Assembly: GCA_913058575.1 (NCBI GenBank)
Contig: CAJXRF010000015.1
Coordinates: 1 to 64,000 of the forward strand
Direction of reading: 5' to 3'
DNA: 64,000 nucleotides
From: an uncultured Bermanella sp.
GTDB lineage: Bacteria; Pseudomonadota; Gammaproteobacteria; Pseudomonadales; Oceanobacteraceae
Shown: positions 9,096-16,402 of the stretch, in pieces
Layout of the letters: each line of letters opens with the position of its first letter
How positions within the stretch are numbered: the stretch's first letter is position 1
Notes under the pieces: generated by a model
The model's input: only the letters and a program-made list of their open reading frames with translations
What the model was told of the DNA's origin: nothing
The model's database searches: none
Position numbers and translations under genes: made by a program

Positions 9096-9926
9096 ATGAC
9101 GCTTAACGGTTCTGGTCTGGGGTTACGCCGAGGCATGATGGAAGAAATGAAACAACTGACGACTCAGGATGTGGATTTTCTAGAAGTAGCCCCTGAAAAC
9201 TGGATAGGCGTTGGTGGGCGTTTGGGAAAGGCGTTTCGGGAATTTACCGAGCGCTTTCCTTTTGCTTGTCACGGTTTGTCGCTCTCTATTGGCAGCCCTG
9301 ACGAGCTAGATATTGAGTTCGTGAAATCTGTAAAGTCATTTATGGATGAACACGATATCAACATTTACAGTGAACACTTAAGTTATTGCAGTAATGAAGG
9401 TCACATGTATGACCTTTTACCCATACCGTTTACAGAAGAGGCTGCTAACTATGTGGCCAACCGCGTTAAACAGGTGCAGGATATTTTACAGCGCCCGTTA
9501 ATTCTTGAAAACGTTTCCACCTATGCATCCCCAGGCCAAGAGATGTCAGAACTCGACTTCATGACTCACGTACTGAATAAAGCCGACTGTAAAATGCTAT
9601 TAGATGTGAACAACGTTTATGTAAATAGCATTAATCACGGTTTTGATGCCAAGCAATATATAAAAGCACTGCCAACTAATCGAATTGAATATATGCACGT
9701 GGCGGGGCATTTTGATGAAGCTGAAGACTTACTGGTCGATACCCATGGCGCCAGCATTAAATCACAAGTCTGGGAGCTGTTAGCGTTAAGTTATGCTCAA
9801 CATGGTCCATTACCGACTTTACTTGAACGGGATTTTAACTTCCCGCCCATGAGCGAATTGCTTAGGGAAATTAATCAAATTAAACAATACCAGCAAGGGG
9901 CTCAGCATGAACGCCAACTTGCCTAA
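9096..9926 (+). CDS. bufB: multinuclear non-heme iron oxidase, DUF692 family (bufferin maturase)
   Basis: DUF692 protein of 276 aa with a TIM-barrel MNIO fold. Conserved residues expected to hold the iron cluster are visible: His59 (ACHGLS), Glu93-His94 (YSEHLSY), Glu138-Asn139 (ILENVS), Asp170-Asn172-Asn173 (LLDVNNVYVNS), His201 and His205 (HVAGH), Asp215-His217 (VDTHG) and Glu244 (LLERD). Family enzymes such as MbnB and bufferin maturases oxidatively rearrange peptide cysteines; here the substrate is presumably the preceding precursor. It starts at ATG 9096, 22 bases after the precursor stop, with an AAAGGAA site. It overlaps the next gene by 20 bases, which implies translational coupling. 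Confidence 0.92.
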   Translation: MTLNGSGLGLRRGMMEEMKQLTTQDVDFLEVAPENWIGVGGRLGKAFREFTERFPFACHGLSLSIGSPDELDIEFVKSVKSFMDEHDINIYSEHLSYCSNEGHMYDLLPIPFTEEAANYVANRVKQVQDILQRPLILENVSTYASPGQEMSELDFMTHVLNKADCKMLLDVNNVYVNSINHGFDAKQYIKALPTNRIEYMHVAGHFDEAEDLLVDTHGASIKSQVWELLALSYAQHGPLPTLLERDFNFPPMSELLREINQIKQYQQGAQHERQLA

Positions 9927-10659
9927 ATCATTATTACCTTTTCAGGAAGTGCAAAAGCGTTTTTCCCAAGCCATTCGCGACCCTGAAAATCATCCGCATA
10001 TTGAAGGCATTGAAAATCGTCGTCTTAAAATATACAGCGAGTTATTCTTCAACAATGTTGAGGGGTTTATTAGCGGCGGTTTTCCAGTTTTAAAAGAGTT
10101 ATTAACCGGTCAGCAATGGACCACCCTAGTACGAGATTTCTTTATAAACCACACGTGTGCCAGCCCTTATTTTTTAAAAATCAGTGAAGAGTTTCTAGAT
10201 TACCTACCCAGTAGCAGCTTGGATTTTTTACCTGAGTTTAGCTACCAATTAGCACATTGGGAATGGTTGGAATTGCATGCAGATGTATACCCAATAACGA
10301 AGCCAAAGCCGGCTCCTACACAGCTTCTTGAAAACCAAGTGCTTAGTATCATCGAGAGTGCATGGTGTCAGGCTTATGATTTTCCTGTACACACCATAAG
10401 TGCGGATAATTTGCCTGAACAACAAGCTACCTACTTATTGATTTACCGAAACCATGATTTGGAAGTAGGCTTTAATGAACTCAATCCATTAAGTGCCGTG
10501 TTATTTGAAAGTCTGCAAAACAATACTGAGCAATCTAGTGAAGCCATCCTTAAAAATATTGCTGATCAATTCAACATGGAAGAGAGCACGGTGATTAATG
10601 GAGGTCAGCAAATCCTTACTCAGTGGCTAGAGCTGGGCATATTGATTGAATTAAATTAA
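9907..10659 (+). CDS. bufC: DUF2063 partner protein of the MNIO enzyme
   Basis: 250-aa protein with the DUF2063 N-terminal domain (about residues 10–100: FQEVQKRFSQAIRD…NRRLKIYSELFFNNVEGFISGGFPVL) and a C-terminal winged-helix-like region. DUF2063 proteins act as the precursor-recognition partner of DUF692 enzymes (family knowledge). The ATG at 9907 lies inside the bufB end, 20 bases before its stop, with purine-rich AGCAAGGGG upstream. It is soluble and lacks a signal peptide, consistent with modification of the precursor in the cytoplasm before Sec export. Confidence 0.88.
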   Translation: MNANLPKSLLPFQEVQKRFSQAIRDPENHPHIEGIENRRLKIYSELFFNNVEGFISGGFPVLKELLTGQQWTTLVRDFFINHTCASPYFLKISEEFLDYLPSSSLDFLPEFSYQLAHWEWLELHADVYPITKPKPAPTQLLENQVLSIIESAWCQAYDFPVHTISADNLPEQQATYLLIYRNHDLEVGFNELNPLSAVLFESLQNNTEQSSEAILKNIADQFNMEESTVINGGQQILTQWLELGILIELN

Positions 10660-10690
10660 ACGATTTTTACTAACAACAAAGTACCTGACT

Positions 10691-11281
10691 ATGTATCAAC
10701 TATATAAACAAAGCCATGATTGGTTAGATAAATCCCGTAAACTTGATTTTCTTGGCCCCTTGCTGCTGCGATTGTATTTAGCCCCAGTATTTTGGTTGGC
10801 TGGAACCAATAAGTTAGCTGACATGGACAGCGTTATCAGTTGGTTTGGAAATGATGATTGGGGCTTAGGTTTGCCTATTCCTGCTTTTTTTGCTTGGGCG
10901 GCAGTATTAACGGAAGTGTTAGGAGCCATTCTATTGGTCGCTGGGCTGGCGGTGCGTTGGATTAGCATTCCGCTCATGATTACGATGTTAGTGGCCATGT
11001 TTGCCGTGCATTGGCCCAATGGCTGGCAAGCGGTAGCTGACCCCATGTCAGCGTTTGCTGGTGAAGGCGTGGGTGAGGCGATTCGCCGTTTAGACATTGC
11101 AAAAGATATTCTTAAAGAACACGGTAACTATTCTTGGTTAACCGAAAAAGGCAGTTTAGTGGTAAGTAACAACGGCATCGAATGGGCTTTCACTTATTTT
11201 GTCATGTGTTTGGTGTTGTTTTTTAATGGTGCTGGTCGCTATGTAAGTGTTGATTATTATTTGGCTAAAAAATTTAAGTAA
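10691..11281 (+). CDS. bufD: DoxX-family membrane protein of the bufferin operon
   Basis: 196-aa inner-membrane protein with about four hydrophobic segments (roughly residues 20–40, 65–85, 90–110 and 160–180) and a DoxX-like opening (LGPLLLRLYLAPVFWLAGTNKL). DoxX proteins are regular members of DUF692/DUF2063 operons; their exact role is not settled, with redox or quinone-linked functions proposed. It is 31 bases after bufC and the operon ends with a strong terminator directly after it. A generic DoxX unrelated to metallophore work is possible but less likely given the context. Confidence 0.83.
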   Translation: MYQLYKQSHDWLDKSRKLDFLGPLLLRLYLAPVFWLAGTNKLADMDSVISWFGNDDWGLGLPIPAFFAWAAVLTEVLGAILLVAGLAVRWISIPLMITMLVAMFAVHWPNGWQAVADPMSAFAGEGVGEAIRRLDIAKDILKEHGNYSWLTEKGSLVVSNNGIEWAFTYFVMCLVLFFNGAGRYVSVDYYLAKKFK

Positions 11282-11298
11282 ATTCCTTTATTGGCCAT

Positions 11299-11327
11299 AA
11301 AAAAACCGAGCATTGCTCGGTTTTTTT
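11299..11327 (+). terminator. terminator of the bufferin operon
   Basis: Stem CCGAGC (11306–11311) / GCTCGG (11315–11320), extended by flanking A and T runs. Loop ATT and a seven-T tail, 17 bases after the bufD stop. Confidence 0.92.
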
Positions 11328-11339
11328 ATGGCTTTTAAG

Positions 11340-11935
11340 ATTACAGTGACAAGTTAAGTTTTTAAATCGTGCCGGTTTTAGCAGCTTTTCCAATACAGGG
11401 TAGTCACTAGAGCCTTTGGCTCTTTCTAGGTGAAAGGCGAATGCCCACTTTACTTGGTCCAATTCTGTCACATACTGCATGCACCGCCTCCATCATGAAT
11501 TGCAGACGATTATCAATATTGCCGCCATATTCGTCATTGCGTTGGTGGCTGCTGTCACGGGTGAACTGGCCAATTAAAAATCCGTTGGCACCGTGTACTC
11601 CACCCCATCTAAACCGGCATCGACTGCCCGCTGAGCCGCTGCTGCATATCTTTCAATTTGTTGTTTGATCTCTTTTGGGTTAAAGACCTTGCTTGTTCAA
11701 AAGCGCGATCGCGCCCCTTAGGTGTAGGTAGCTGTCCATTTAAAGAAAATTCACTTGCCGAAACAGCTTGCTGCCCTTCAATAAAGTCGGGTGAACAGCC
11801 GCACCAATGTGCCAAATTTACACAAAAATAACGACATGTTTTTCATGTGCTCCGCGAGCAACTTTTTTGCCAGTCATCTTGCTATGCTTGGTTAAATTGG
11901 GTGGCTCAAAGTGAGAAGCGCAATGAAGGTGTGTG
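11340..11935 (-). pseudogene. decayed Old Yellow Enzyme (NADH:flavin oxidoreductase) gene
   Basis: The reverse strand carries pieces of an OYE/NemA-type flavoenzyme in different frames. An N-terminal piece like VARGAHEKHVVIFV then a stop then IWHIGAAVHP lies at about 11795–11860 (the stop replaces the Gln of VQIWH). Then come SPDFIEGQQAV…SLNGQLPTPKG (about 11700–11790), QIERYAAAAQRAVDAGLDGVE (about 11605–11670), and after a frameshift GANGFLIGQFTRDSS and NDEYGGNIDNRLQFMMEAV (about 11470–11600), the OYE hallmark. It ends at KVGIRLSP; the C-terminal third is missing. At least two frameshifts and one stop are present, so no functional enzyme is expected. Sequence from about 11935 to 12130 may hold further N-terminal debris but is not readable as protein. 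Confidence 0.8.
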
Positions 11936-12190
11936 CTTAAGCAGGTATCAAAGCGCCATCTTGGCATACAAGTAGCCGTTTTGCACATGGTTCTCTAGCC
12001 TTTTAATGCCTTGGTTGGCATGGGTAGATGAGTACCTTGGCCATGTGAGGCTCCATTTTAGGAGTAAATGAAAGCCCAGTTACAACGTAAAGCTAGGAAC
12101 TAGCCATTAATGGACAAATTGGGCTGGTTAAATAGGGCAAGTCATAAATATTTCATAAAAATTTCACCTAATGGTTATGAAAATGAAAGA

Positions 12191-12233
12191 TTGTAACAAA
12201 AGTGTCATATTGTCTTTGTAATATTGCTGTCAC
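12191..12233 (+). promoter_or_regulatory. Pho-box-like promoter of the porin gene
   Basis: Two matches to the PhoB pattern (7-base direct repeats CTGTMAY separated by 4 bases) are present: TTGTAAC-AAAA-GTGTCAT at 12191–12208 and TTGTAAT-ATTG-CTGTCAC at 12216–12233. A −10 box TAATAT (12219–12224) begins 11 bases after the first box, the spacing of PhoB-activated promoters that lack a −35. This predicts transcription from about 12231 and a leader of about 33 bases. The two boxes start 25 bases apart rather than the usual 22, so the second may be incidental. Phosphate control is inferred. Confidence 0.6.
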
Positions 12234-12263
12234 TTAATTCAGACACAAAAATAGGTGAACAAA

Positions 12264-13181
12264 ATGAAAAAGTCCTTACTTGCATTAGCCACTTCCATGG
12301 TAATGGTTTCAACTGCTCAGGCAGACGCTAAATTTTACGGCAAAATGAATGTTTCTCTTGCCTATCAAGATGAAGCAGAAACCTTCACTTTAAACAGCAA
12401 TGCCAGTCGCCTTGGTGTGAAAGGTTTTGAAGAAATCGGTTCTACTAAAGTTATTTATAAAGCGGAATATGAAGTGGCCATTGATGATGGTTATGCTACG
12501 GATGATGGTACTGATACAAATACAATTAAGCCTCGTGACGCTTACATCGGTTTGGCTTACAGCGGCATGGGTAGCGTTAAAATGGGTAACATGGATACCC
12601 CTCTTAAAAAGTCACAGGGTAAGTTCGATTTATTTAACGATGTAGTAGATATTAAAAATGTATTGGATGGTGAGAATCGTTTAGGTAATTCAATCAATTA
12701 TACCACTGAAAAAATGGGTGGGTTTCAAAGTTCTGTTTCGGTGATTTTGTCTGAAAGCGATACGACTGAAGGTATTTCTGCTAATGCCATTTACAATGTA
12801 GGCGCTTTATATGTAGCGGCTGCTTTCGATAATAAAGTAAAAGGCGCCGAAGGTACTCAACGTATTACGGCTATTTACACCTTGGGTGATGTAAAAGTAG
12901 GTGCGCTTGTAAATAATGTTGATTCTGATGATGTGACAGACGGCGAAGACGAATTAGGTTACGCAGTGAATGCATCTATGAAAATGGGCATGAACACCTT
13001 GAAAGCGCAATATGAAGCAGGCGATCAAAAAGTAGAAGGTGCTACCAGCACCACAGTGGGCATGGATCATAAATTGGGTAAAGCCACGAAAGCATTTGTA
13101 TTTGTAAATCAAATGACAGCAGATGCAGTTGGTGTTGAGGACGAGACAACCCTAGCGCTGGGTCTTGAGCACAAATTCTAA
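12264..13181 (+). CDS. outer-membrane porin (Gram-negative trimeric porin family)
   Basis: 305-aa porin with a Sec signal peptide (MKKSLLALATSMVMVSTAQA) and mature start DAKFYGKMNVSLAY. It shows the typical TSRLGVKG-like motif (NASRLGVKGFEEIG), alternating beta strands and a C-terminal Phe (LALGLEHKF) needed for BamA insertion. ATG 12264 is preferred over GTG 12255 because AGGTG at 12253–12257 is its ribosome site. The barrel is rich in Asp and Glu, and no anion-selective Lys cluster was pinned down. The Pho-box-like promoter suggests induction under phosphate starvation (inference). A terminator follows, so it is monocistronic. Confidence 0.88.
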   Translation: MKKSLLALATSMVMVSTAQADAKFYGKMNVSLAYQDEAETFTLNSNASRLGVKGFEEIGSTKVIYKAEYEVAIDDGYATDDGTDTNTIKPRDAYIGLAYSGMGSVKMGNMDTPLKKSQGKFDLFNDVVDIKNVLDGENRLGNSINYTTEKMGGFQSSVSVILSESDTTEGISANAIYNVGALYVAAAFDNKVKGAEGTQRITAIYTLGDVKVGALVNNVDSDDVTDGEDELGYAVNASMKMGMNTLKAQYEAGDQKVEGATSTTVGMDHKLGKATKAFVFVNQMTADAVGVEDETTLALGLEHKF

Positions 13182-13212
13182 TTTATACTGATCCAAATAG
13201 CCTTGAAATTAC

Positions 13213-13235
13213 AGCCCCTTATTAGGGGCTTTTTT
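13213..13235 (+). terminator. porin terminator
   Basis: Stem AGCCCCT (13213–13219) / AGGGGCT (13224–13230), loop TATT, T-run to 13235. Confidence 0.9.
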
Positions 13236-13408
13236 ATGCAAGGTGCATTGTTCTTAAGCTATACGTGATCATTTACAGTCTTATTTCTGCTGACATTTCA
13301 CTTAACTTCTGACTAACGCCATGGGCTTAATTGAATTTGCTATGCTAACTATATTGAGTTTCTAACACCTGCTTGTTTTAATGTGCGCTCATTTTAGGGA
13401 AGCAGCTA

Positions 13409-14125
13409 ATGCGTTTAATGTCTTTATTGCTCTGTATGAGCCTTTCATGGTGTGTTCAAGCCAATGAGCAAGACCCTTGGGAGTCTTGGAATCGTGGTGT
13501 TTTTGAATTTAATGACACTATGGATCATTACGCTCTTAAGCCTGTGGCACAAGCCTATCGCAATGTGGCACCTGCGGCCGTGGACGATGCCATTAGCAAT
13601 GTGTTCAGTAACCTTGGGGAGCCCATAGTTATTGTGAGTGATTTAGCCCAAGGAAAATTTCTTCAATCGCTTTCTGATACGGGCCGCTTCCTAATTAATT
13701 CTACCATTGGAATTTTGGGCATTTTTGATGTGGCAAGGCACATGGGCCTTGAAAAACATAATGAAGATATTGGCCAAGCCATGGCTTTTTGGGGGATTTC
13801 TTCAGGTCCTTATTTGGTTTTGCCTCTTTTAGGCCCAAGTACCGTAAGAGATGCATCGGGTCTATCTATTGAAACCTTTGCGCTGACACCGGTTGATGTG
13901 CGAAAGCAAACCATAGACAGCACCGAACTGTATTACAGTACTGTTTATGCGCAATATTTGGATGTTCGTGCTGATTTAATCTCTAGTGAAGGCCTCATTA
14001 GTGGCGATCGCTATTCGTTTATTAGAAGCTTTTATTTGCAGCGTCGTGAATATTTAATTAATGACGGTGAAGTGGAAGACGAATTTAGCGATGACTTTGA
14101 CGATGAGTTTGAAGAAGACTTCTAA
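13409..14125 (+). CDS. mlaA: MlaA/VacJ-like phospholipid-asymmetry protein
   Basis: 238-aa MlaA homologue, the outer-membrane component that removes mislocalised phospholipids from the outer leaflet and passes them to MlaC. The family core is clear: DPWESWNRGVFEFND, NVFSNLGEPIVIVSDLAQG, FLINSTIGILGIFDVA, and WGISSGPYLVLPLLGPSTVRD. Its signal peptide (MRLMSLLLCMSLSWCVQA) lacks a canonical lipobox (Leu-Ser-Trp before Cys), unlike E. coli MlaA, so it may be cleaved by signal peptidase I. The C-terminus is a very acidic tail (EVEDEFSDDFDDEFEEDF). The other mla genes are not in the window. ATG 13409 follows TAGGGAAG. Confidence 0.9.
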   Translation: MRLMSLLLCMSLSWCVQANEQDPWESWNRGVFEFNDTMDHYALKPVAQAYRNVAPAAVDDAISNVFSNLGEPIVIVSDLAQGKFLQSLSDTGRFLINSTIGILGIFDVARHMGLEKHNEDIGQAMAFWGISSGPYLVLPLLGPSTVRDASGLSIETFALTPVDVRKQTIDSTELYYSTVYAQYLDVRADLISSEGLISGDRYSFIRSFYLQRREYLINDGEVEDEFSDDFDDEFEEDF

Positions 14126-14144
14126 AAAGAAGAACTTTAAAAGC

Positions 14145-14175
14145 AGGCCCTCGGATGTAGGGCCTAATCTTGTTT
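14145..14175 (+). terminator. terminator after mlaA (convergent region)
   Basis: Perfect 7-bp stem AGGCCCT (14145–14151) / AGGGCCT (14159–14165) followed by a T-rich stretch. It sits between convergent mlaA and the PilZ gene. Confidence 0.8.
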
Positions 14176-14180
14176 AGTGA

Positions 14181-14477
14181 TTACCCTAAAATTTCAATAA
14201 TCTCTGCACCGTAACAATACACGTCTCCGTCTTCCATGACCCTTCGAATTCGAATGCACGCATTAAGTGGTGCAAATTTGTTTTGATAGGAGGGCAAAAA
14301 GGCCACAGCTTCGTCGCCAATATTTAACTTTTCTTTCATTTCAATACACATGCCTGTGCCGCTCAAATCAAGACAAACACACTCTAAGGCGCGATCTCCA
14401 AGGGTAAGAGTGACAGGGCTTTCCACTCTCATGCGTATAAAATCGCGTTTTTCTTCATAGGCAGTGGCTAAGTTCAT
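14181..14477 (-). CDS. PilZ-domain protein (c-di-GMP receptor)
   Basis: 98-aa single-domain PilZ protein. Starting at the ATG at 14475–14477 (AAAAGGA site 8–14 bases upstream) it reads MNLATAYEEKRDFIRMRVES; a longer frame to 14549 lacks support. The two c-di-GMP-binding motifs are present: the RxxxR-type RDFIR near residues 11–15 and the D-x-S-x-x-G motif DLSGTG. PilZ proteins bind c-di-GMP and signal to motility or exopolysaccharide targets. It is divergent from rssB; the gene order mlaA, PilZ, rssB, rssC resembles that in Pseudomonas aeruginosa as I remember it, which suggests a shared signalling theme. Confidence 0.85.
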   Translation of the reverse strand: MNLATAYEEKRDFIRMRVESPVTLTLGDRALECVCLDLSGTGMCIEMKEKLNIGDEAVAFLPSYQNKFAPLNACIRIRRVMEDGDVYCYGAEIIEILG

Positions 14478-14728
14478 TATTATTAATCCTTTTCCAGGTG
14501 GCCGGCGCAAAATCTTCACCAGCAACTTTGTCAAAAAGTTGGCCTTCATTCAAGTATTTGTGTTTCAACTTGCTAACCCTGCAATTTGCGTGACAAAAAT
14601 AGTAGTTTTTTAGATGGCGAGAATGATTATAATGAAGTGGATTGGCGGCGAATTCATACTTCTTGCGCCGCGTGGGAGTGCCATGTAAGGTGGCCCAGCT
14701 AAAAATAACAAGACGGTGAAGGCATCTG

Positions 14729-15910
14729 ATGGAAGAGATAACCGGGAGAATTCTGGTCATCGATGATGAAGCTATCGTACGCAATAGCATCGTGGCTTAT
14801 TTAGAAGACAGTGGCTTTGACGTACTTGAAGCTGAAAATGGTCGCGAAGGGGTGGCTTGCTTTAACAGCCAGTCTCCGGATGTTGTTTTGTGCGATTTAC
14901 GAATGCCCCATATGGATGGTTTGGCTGTATTAAAAGAAATTAGCCAAACTCGCCCCAATACCCCCTTTATTGTTGTTTCAGGCGCTGGTGTCATGGCAGA
15001 TGTAGTAGAAGCGCTTCGCTTAGGGGCCAGTGATTACCTCATTAAGCCTATAATTGACCTTGAAGTACTGGAACACAGTGTACGCCGTAACCTCAAGCAG
15101 CAGCGCCTCATTGAAGAAAATGCGGTGTATCGCAATCAGTTAGAAATTAAAAACAAAGAACTAGAGCACCGCTTGCAAGAGCTTCGCTTAGATCAACAAG
15201 CAGGCCGGGAAGTGCAAAAGCGCATGCTTCCAGACAATCAGTCTCAAATAGACGGCATAGAGTTTAATTATCACATCATTCCAAGCCTGTATTTAAGCGG
15301 TGATTTTGTCGATTACTTCCCTATTAGCGCCGATAAAGTGGTATTTTATATTGCGGATGTCAGTGGCCACGGGGCTTCTTCAGCATTCATTACAGTATTA
15401 CTTAAGAACCTAACCAATCGTTTAAGGCGCAATTTGAGACGCCAGTCCACCGATGATCTACTCACACCTGATAAAGTCTTAAATCGCATTAATAAAGAGT
15501 TGGTGGATGCGGCATTGGGTAAGCATGTAAGCGTCTTTTGGGGCATGATTGATTTGCCAAGCAGAACGCTTTCTTATAGTGTTGCCGGCCAATATCCCAT
15601 GCCTATTTTACGCAATCATGAGGGTGTACAGTTTTTAACCGGGCGATCTCAACCAGCTGGTCTCTTTGCCGAAGCGCAATACAGCACCTATTCTGTTGAA
15701 TTAGGGGAAGAGTTTGAGTTAGTGGCATTGTCAGATGGTATTTTAGAAGTATTGGAGCATGATAGTTTGCTAGAAAAAGAAACTTGCTTAATGAATTGGG
15801 TAGAGCAAGGAAAACTCAATATTGGGAATCTGGAAGGGCTGTTGAACCTTCAAGAAGGTAAAGAGATTCCTGACGACATCACTTTGCTCACGCTTTCTAG
15901 GACGCTTTGA
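14729..15910 (+). CDS. rssB: response regulator with PPM-type (SpoIIE-like) phosphatase output, RssB-like
   Basis: 393-aa protein with three parts. The receiver domain covers about residues 6–125, with Asp12-Asp13, phospho-acceptor Asp56 in LCDLRMPHMDG and Lys in LIKP. A coiled-coil linker spans about 130–170 (ENAVYRNQLEIKNKELEHRL). A PP2C/SpoIIE phosphatase domain follows to the end, with metal-binding Asp in SGDFVDYF, FYIADVSGHGASSAF and VALSDGILEV, and PDDITLL. It is predicted to dephosphorylate the downstream STAS protein in a partner-switching circuit. The pair matches RssB/RssC of Pseudomonas in architecture and length. The stop is two bases before the rssC ATG, so the genes are coupled. 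Confidence 0.88.
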   Translation: MEEITGRILVIDDEAIVRNSIVAYLEDSGFDVLEAENGREGVACFNSQSPDVVLCDLRMPHMDGLAVLKEISQTRPNTPFIVVSGAGVMADVVEALRLGASDYLIKPIIDLEVLEHSVRRNLKQQRLIEENAVYRNQLEIKNKELEHRLQELRLDQQAGREVQKRMLPDNQSQIDGIEFNYHIIPSLYLSGDFVDYFPISADKVVFYIADVSGHGASSAFITVLLKNLTNRLRRNLRRQSTDDLLTPDKVLNRINKELVDAALGKHVSVFWGMIDLPSRTLSYSVAGQYPMPILRNHEGVQFLTGRSQPAGLFAEAQYSTYSVELGEEFELVALSDGILEVLEHDSLLEKETCLMNWVEQGKLNIGNLEGLLNLQEGKEIPDDITLLTLSRTL

Positions 15911-15912
15911 AT

Positions 15913-16395
15913 ATGGAAGCGGGAAAAATTCTGGTGGCGAAAAGCCAAGGCATATACATCGTCAAATTTGTTGGGGATGTGCGTTTAAACTTATGCACCA
16001 CATTAGATCAATATACAGATCAAATGTTTGCCGACAGTGATTTTAAAACGGTTATTATTGATCTAACTGAAACTAAGTGCATTGACAGTACTTCCTTAGG
16101 GCAACTCGCTAAAATATCTATTTTATATAAAGAAAAATACGGACAATTGCCCACCATCGTGTCTATTCAAGAAGATGTAAACCGTATATTGATTAGCATG
16201 GGATTTGATAAAGTTTTTTATATCGTTAAAGAGTTGGTCTCCCGAGTGGAATACATGGAAGAATTGCCGCTTAAGTCAGTTGATGAAAAAGAAATGAAGC
16301 ATCGAGTGTTGGAGGCGCATAAGTTATTAATGGATATGAATCAAAACAATCGCGCAGCCTTCCAAGATTTAGTCCAAAGTTTGGAAAATAATTAG
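15913..16395 (+). CDS. rssC: STAS-domain anti-sigma-factor antagonist, RssC-like
   Basis: 160-aa protein from ATG 15913 (the frame also contains TTG 15907); AGGAC at 15899–15903 is the likely ribosome site. The STAS domain fills residues 5–105, with the phosphorylation loop KCIDSTSLGQL (Ser59/Thr60). A helical tail of about 50 aa (LEAHKLLMDMNQNNRAAFQDL) extends past the domain. Such antagonists bind a kinase/anti-sigma partner when unphosphorylated. Its phosphatase is the coupled RssB-like protein. The opposing HPt or kinase is not in this window. The target sigma factor (RpoS or FlgM-linked in relatives) is not shown by the sequence. Confidence 0.87.
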   Translation: MEAGKILVAKSQGIYIVKFVGDVRLNLCTTLDQYTDQMFADSDFKTVIIDLTETKCIDSTSLGQLAKISILYKEKYGQLPTIVSIQEDVNRILISMGFDKVFYIVKELVSRVEYMEELPLKSVDEKEMKHRVLEAHKLLMDMNQNNRAAFQDLVQSLENN

Positions 16396-16402
16396 TTTGC
16401 CT

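Noticed and set aside
12139-12156. A third Pho-box-like repeat (AAGTCAT-AAAT-ATTTCAT) upstream of the porin promoter.
   Set aside because: Only five of seven positions match in each half and it is too far from the promoter to be in phase; kept out of the annotation.
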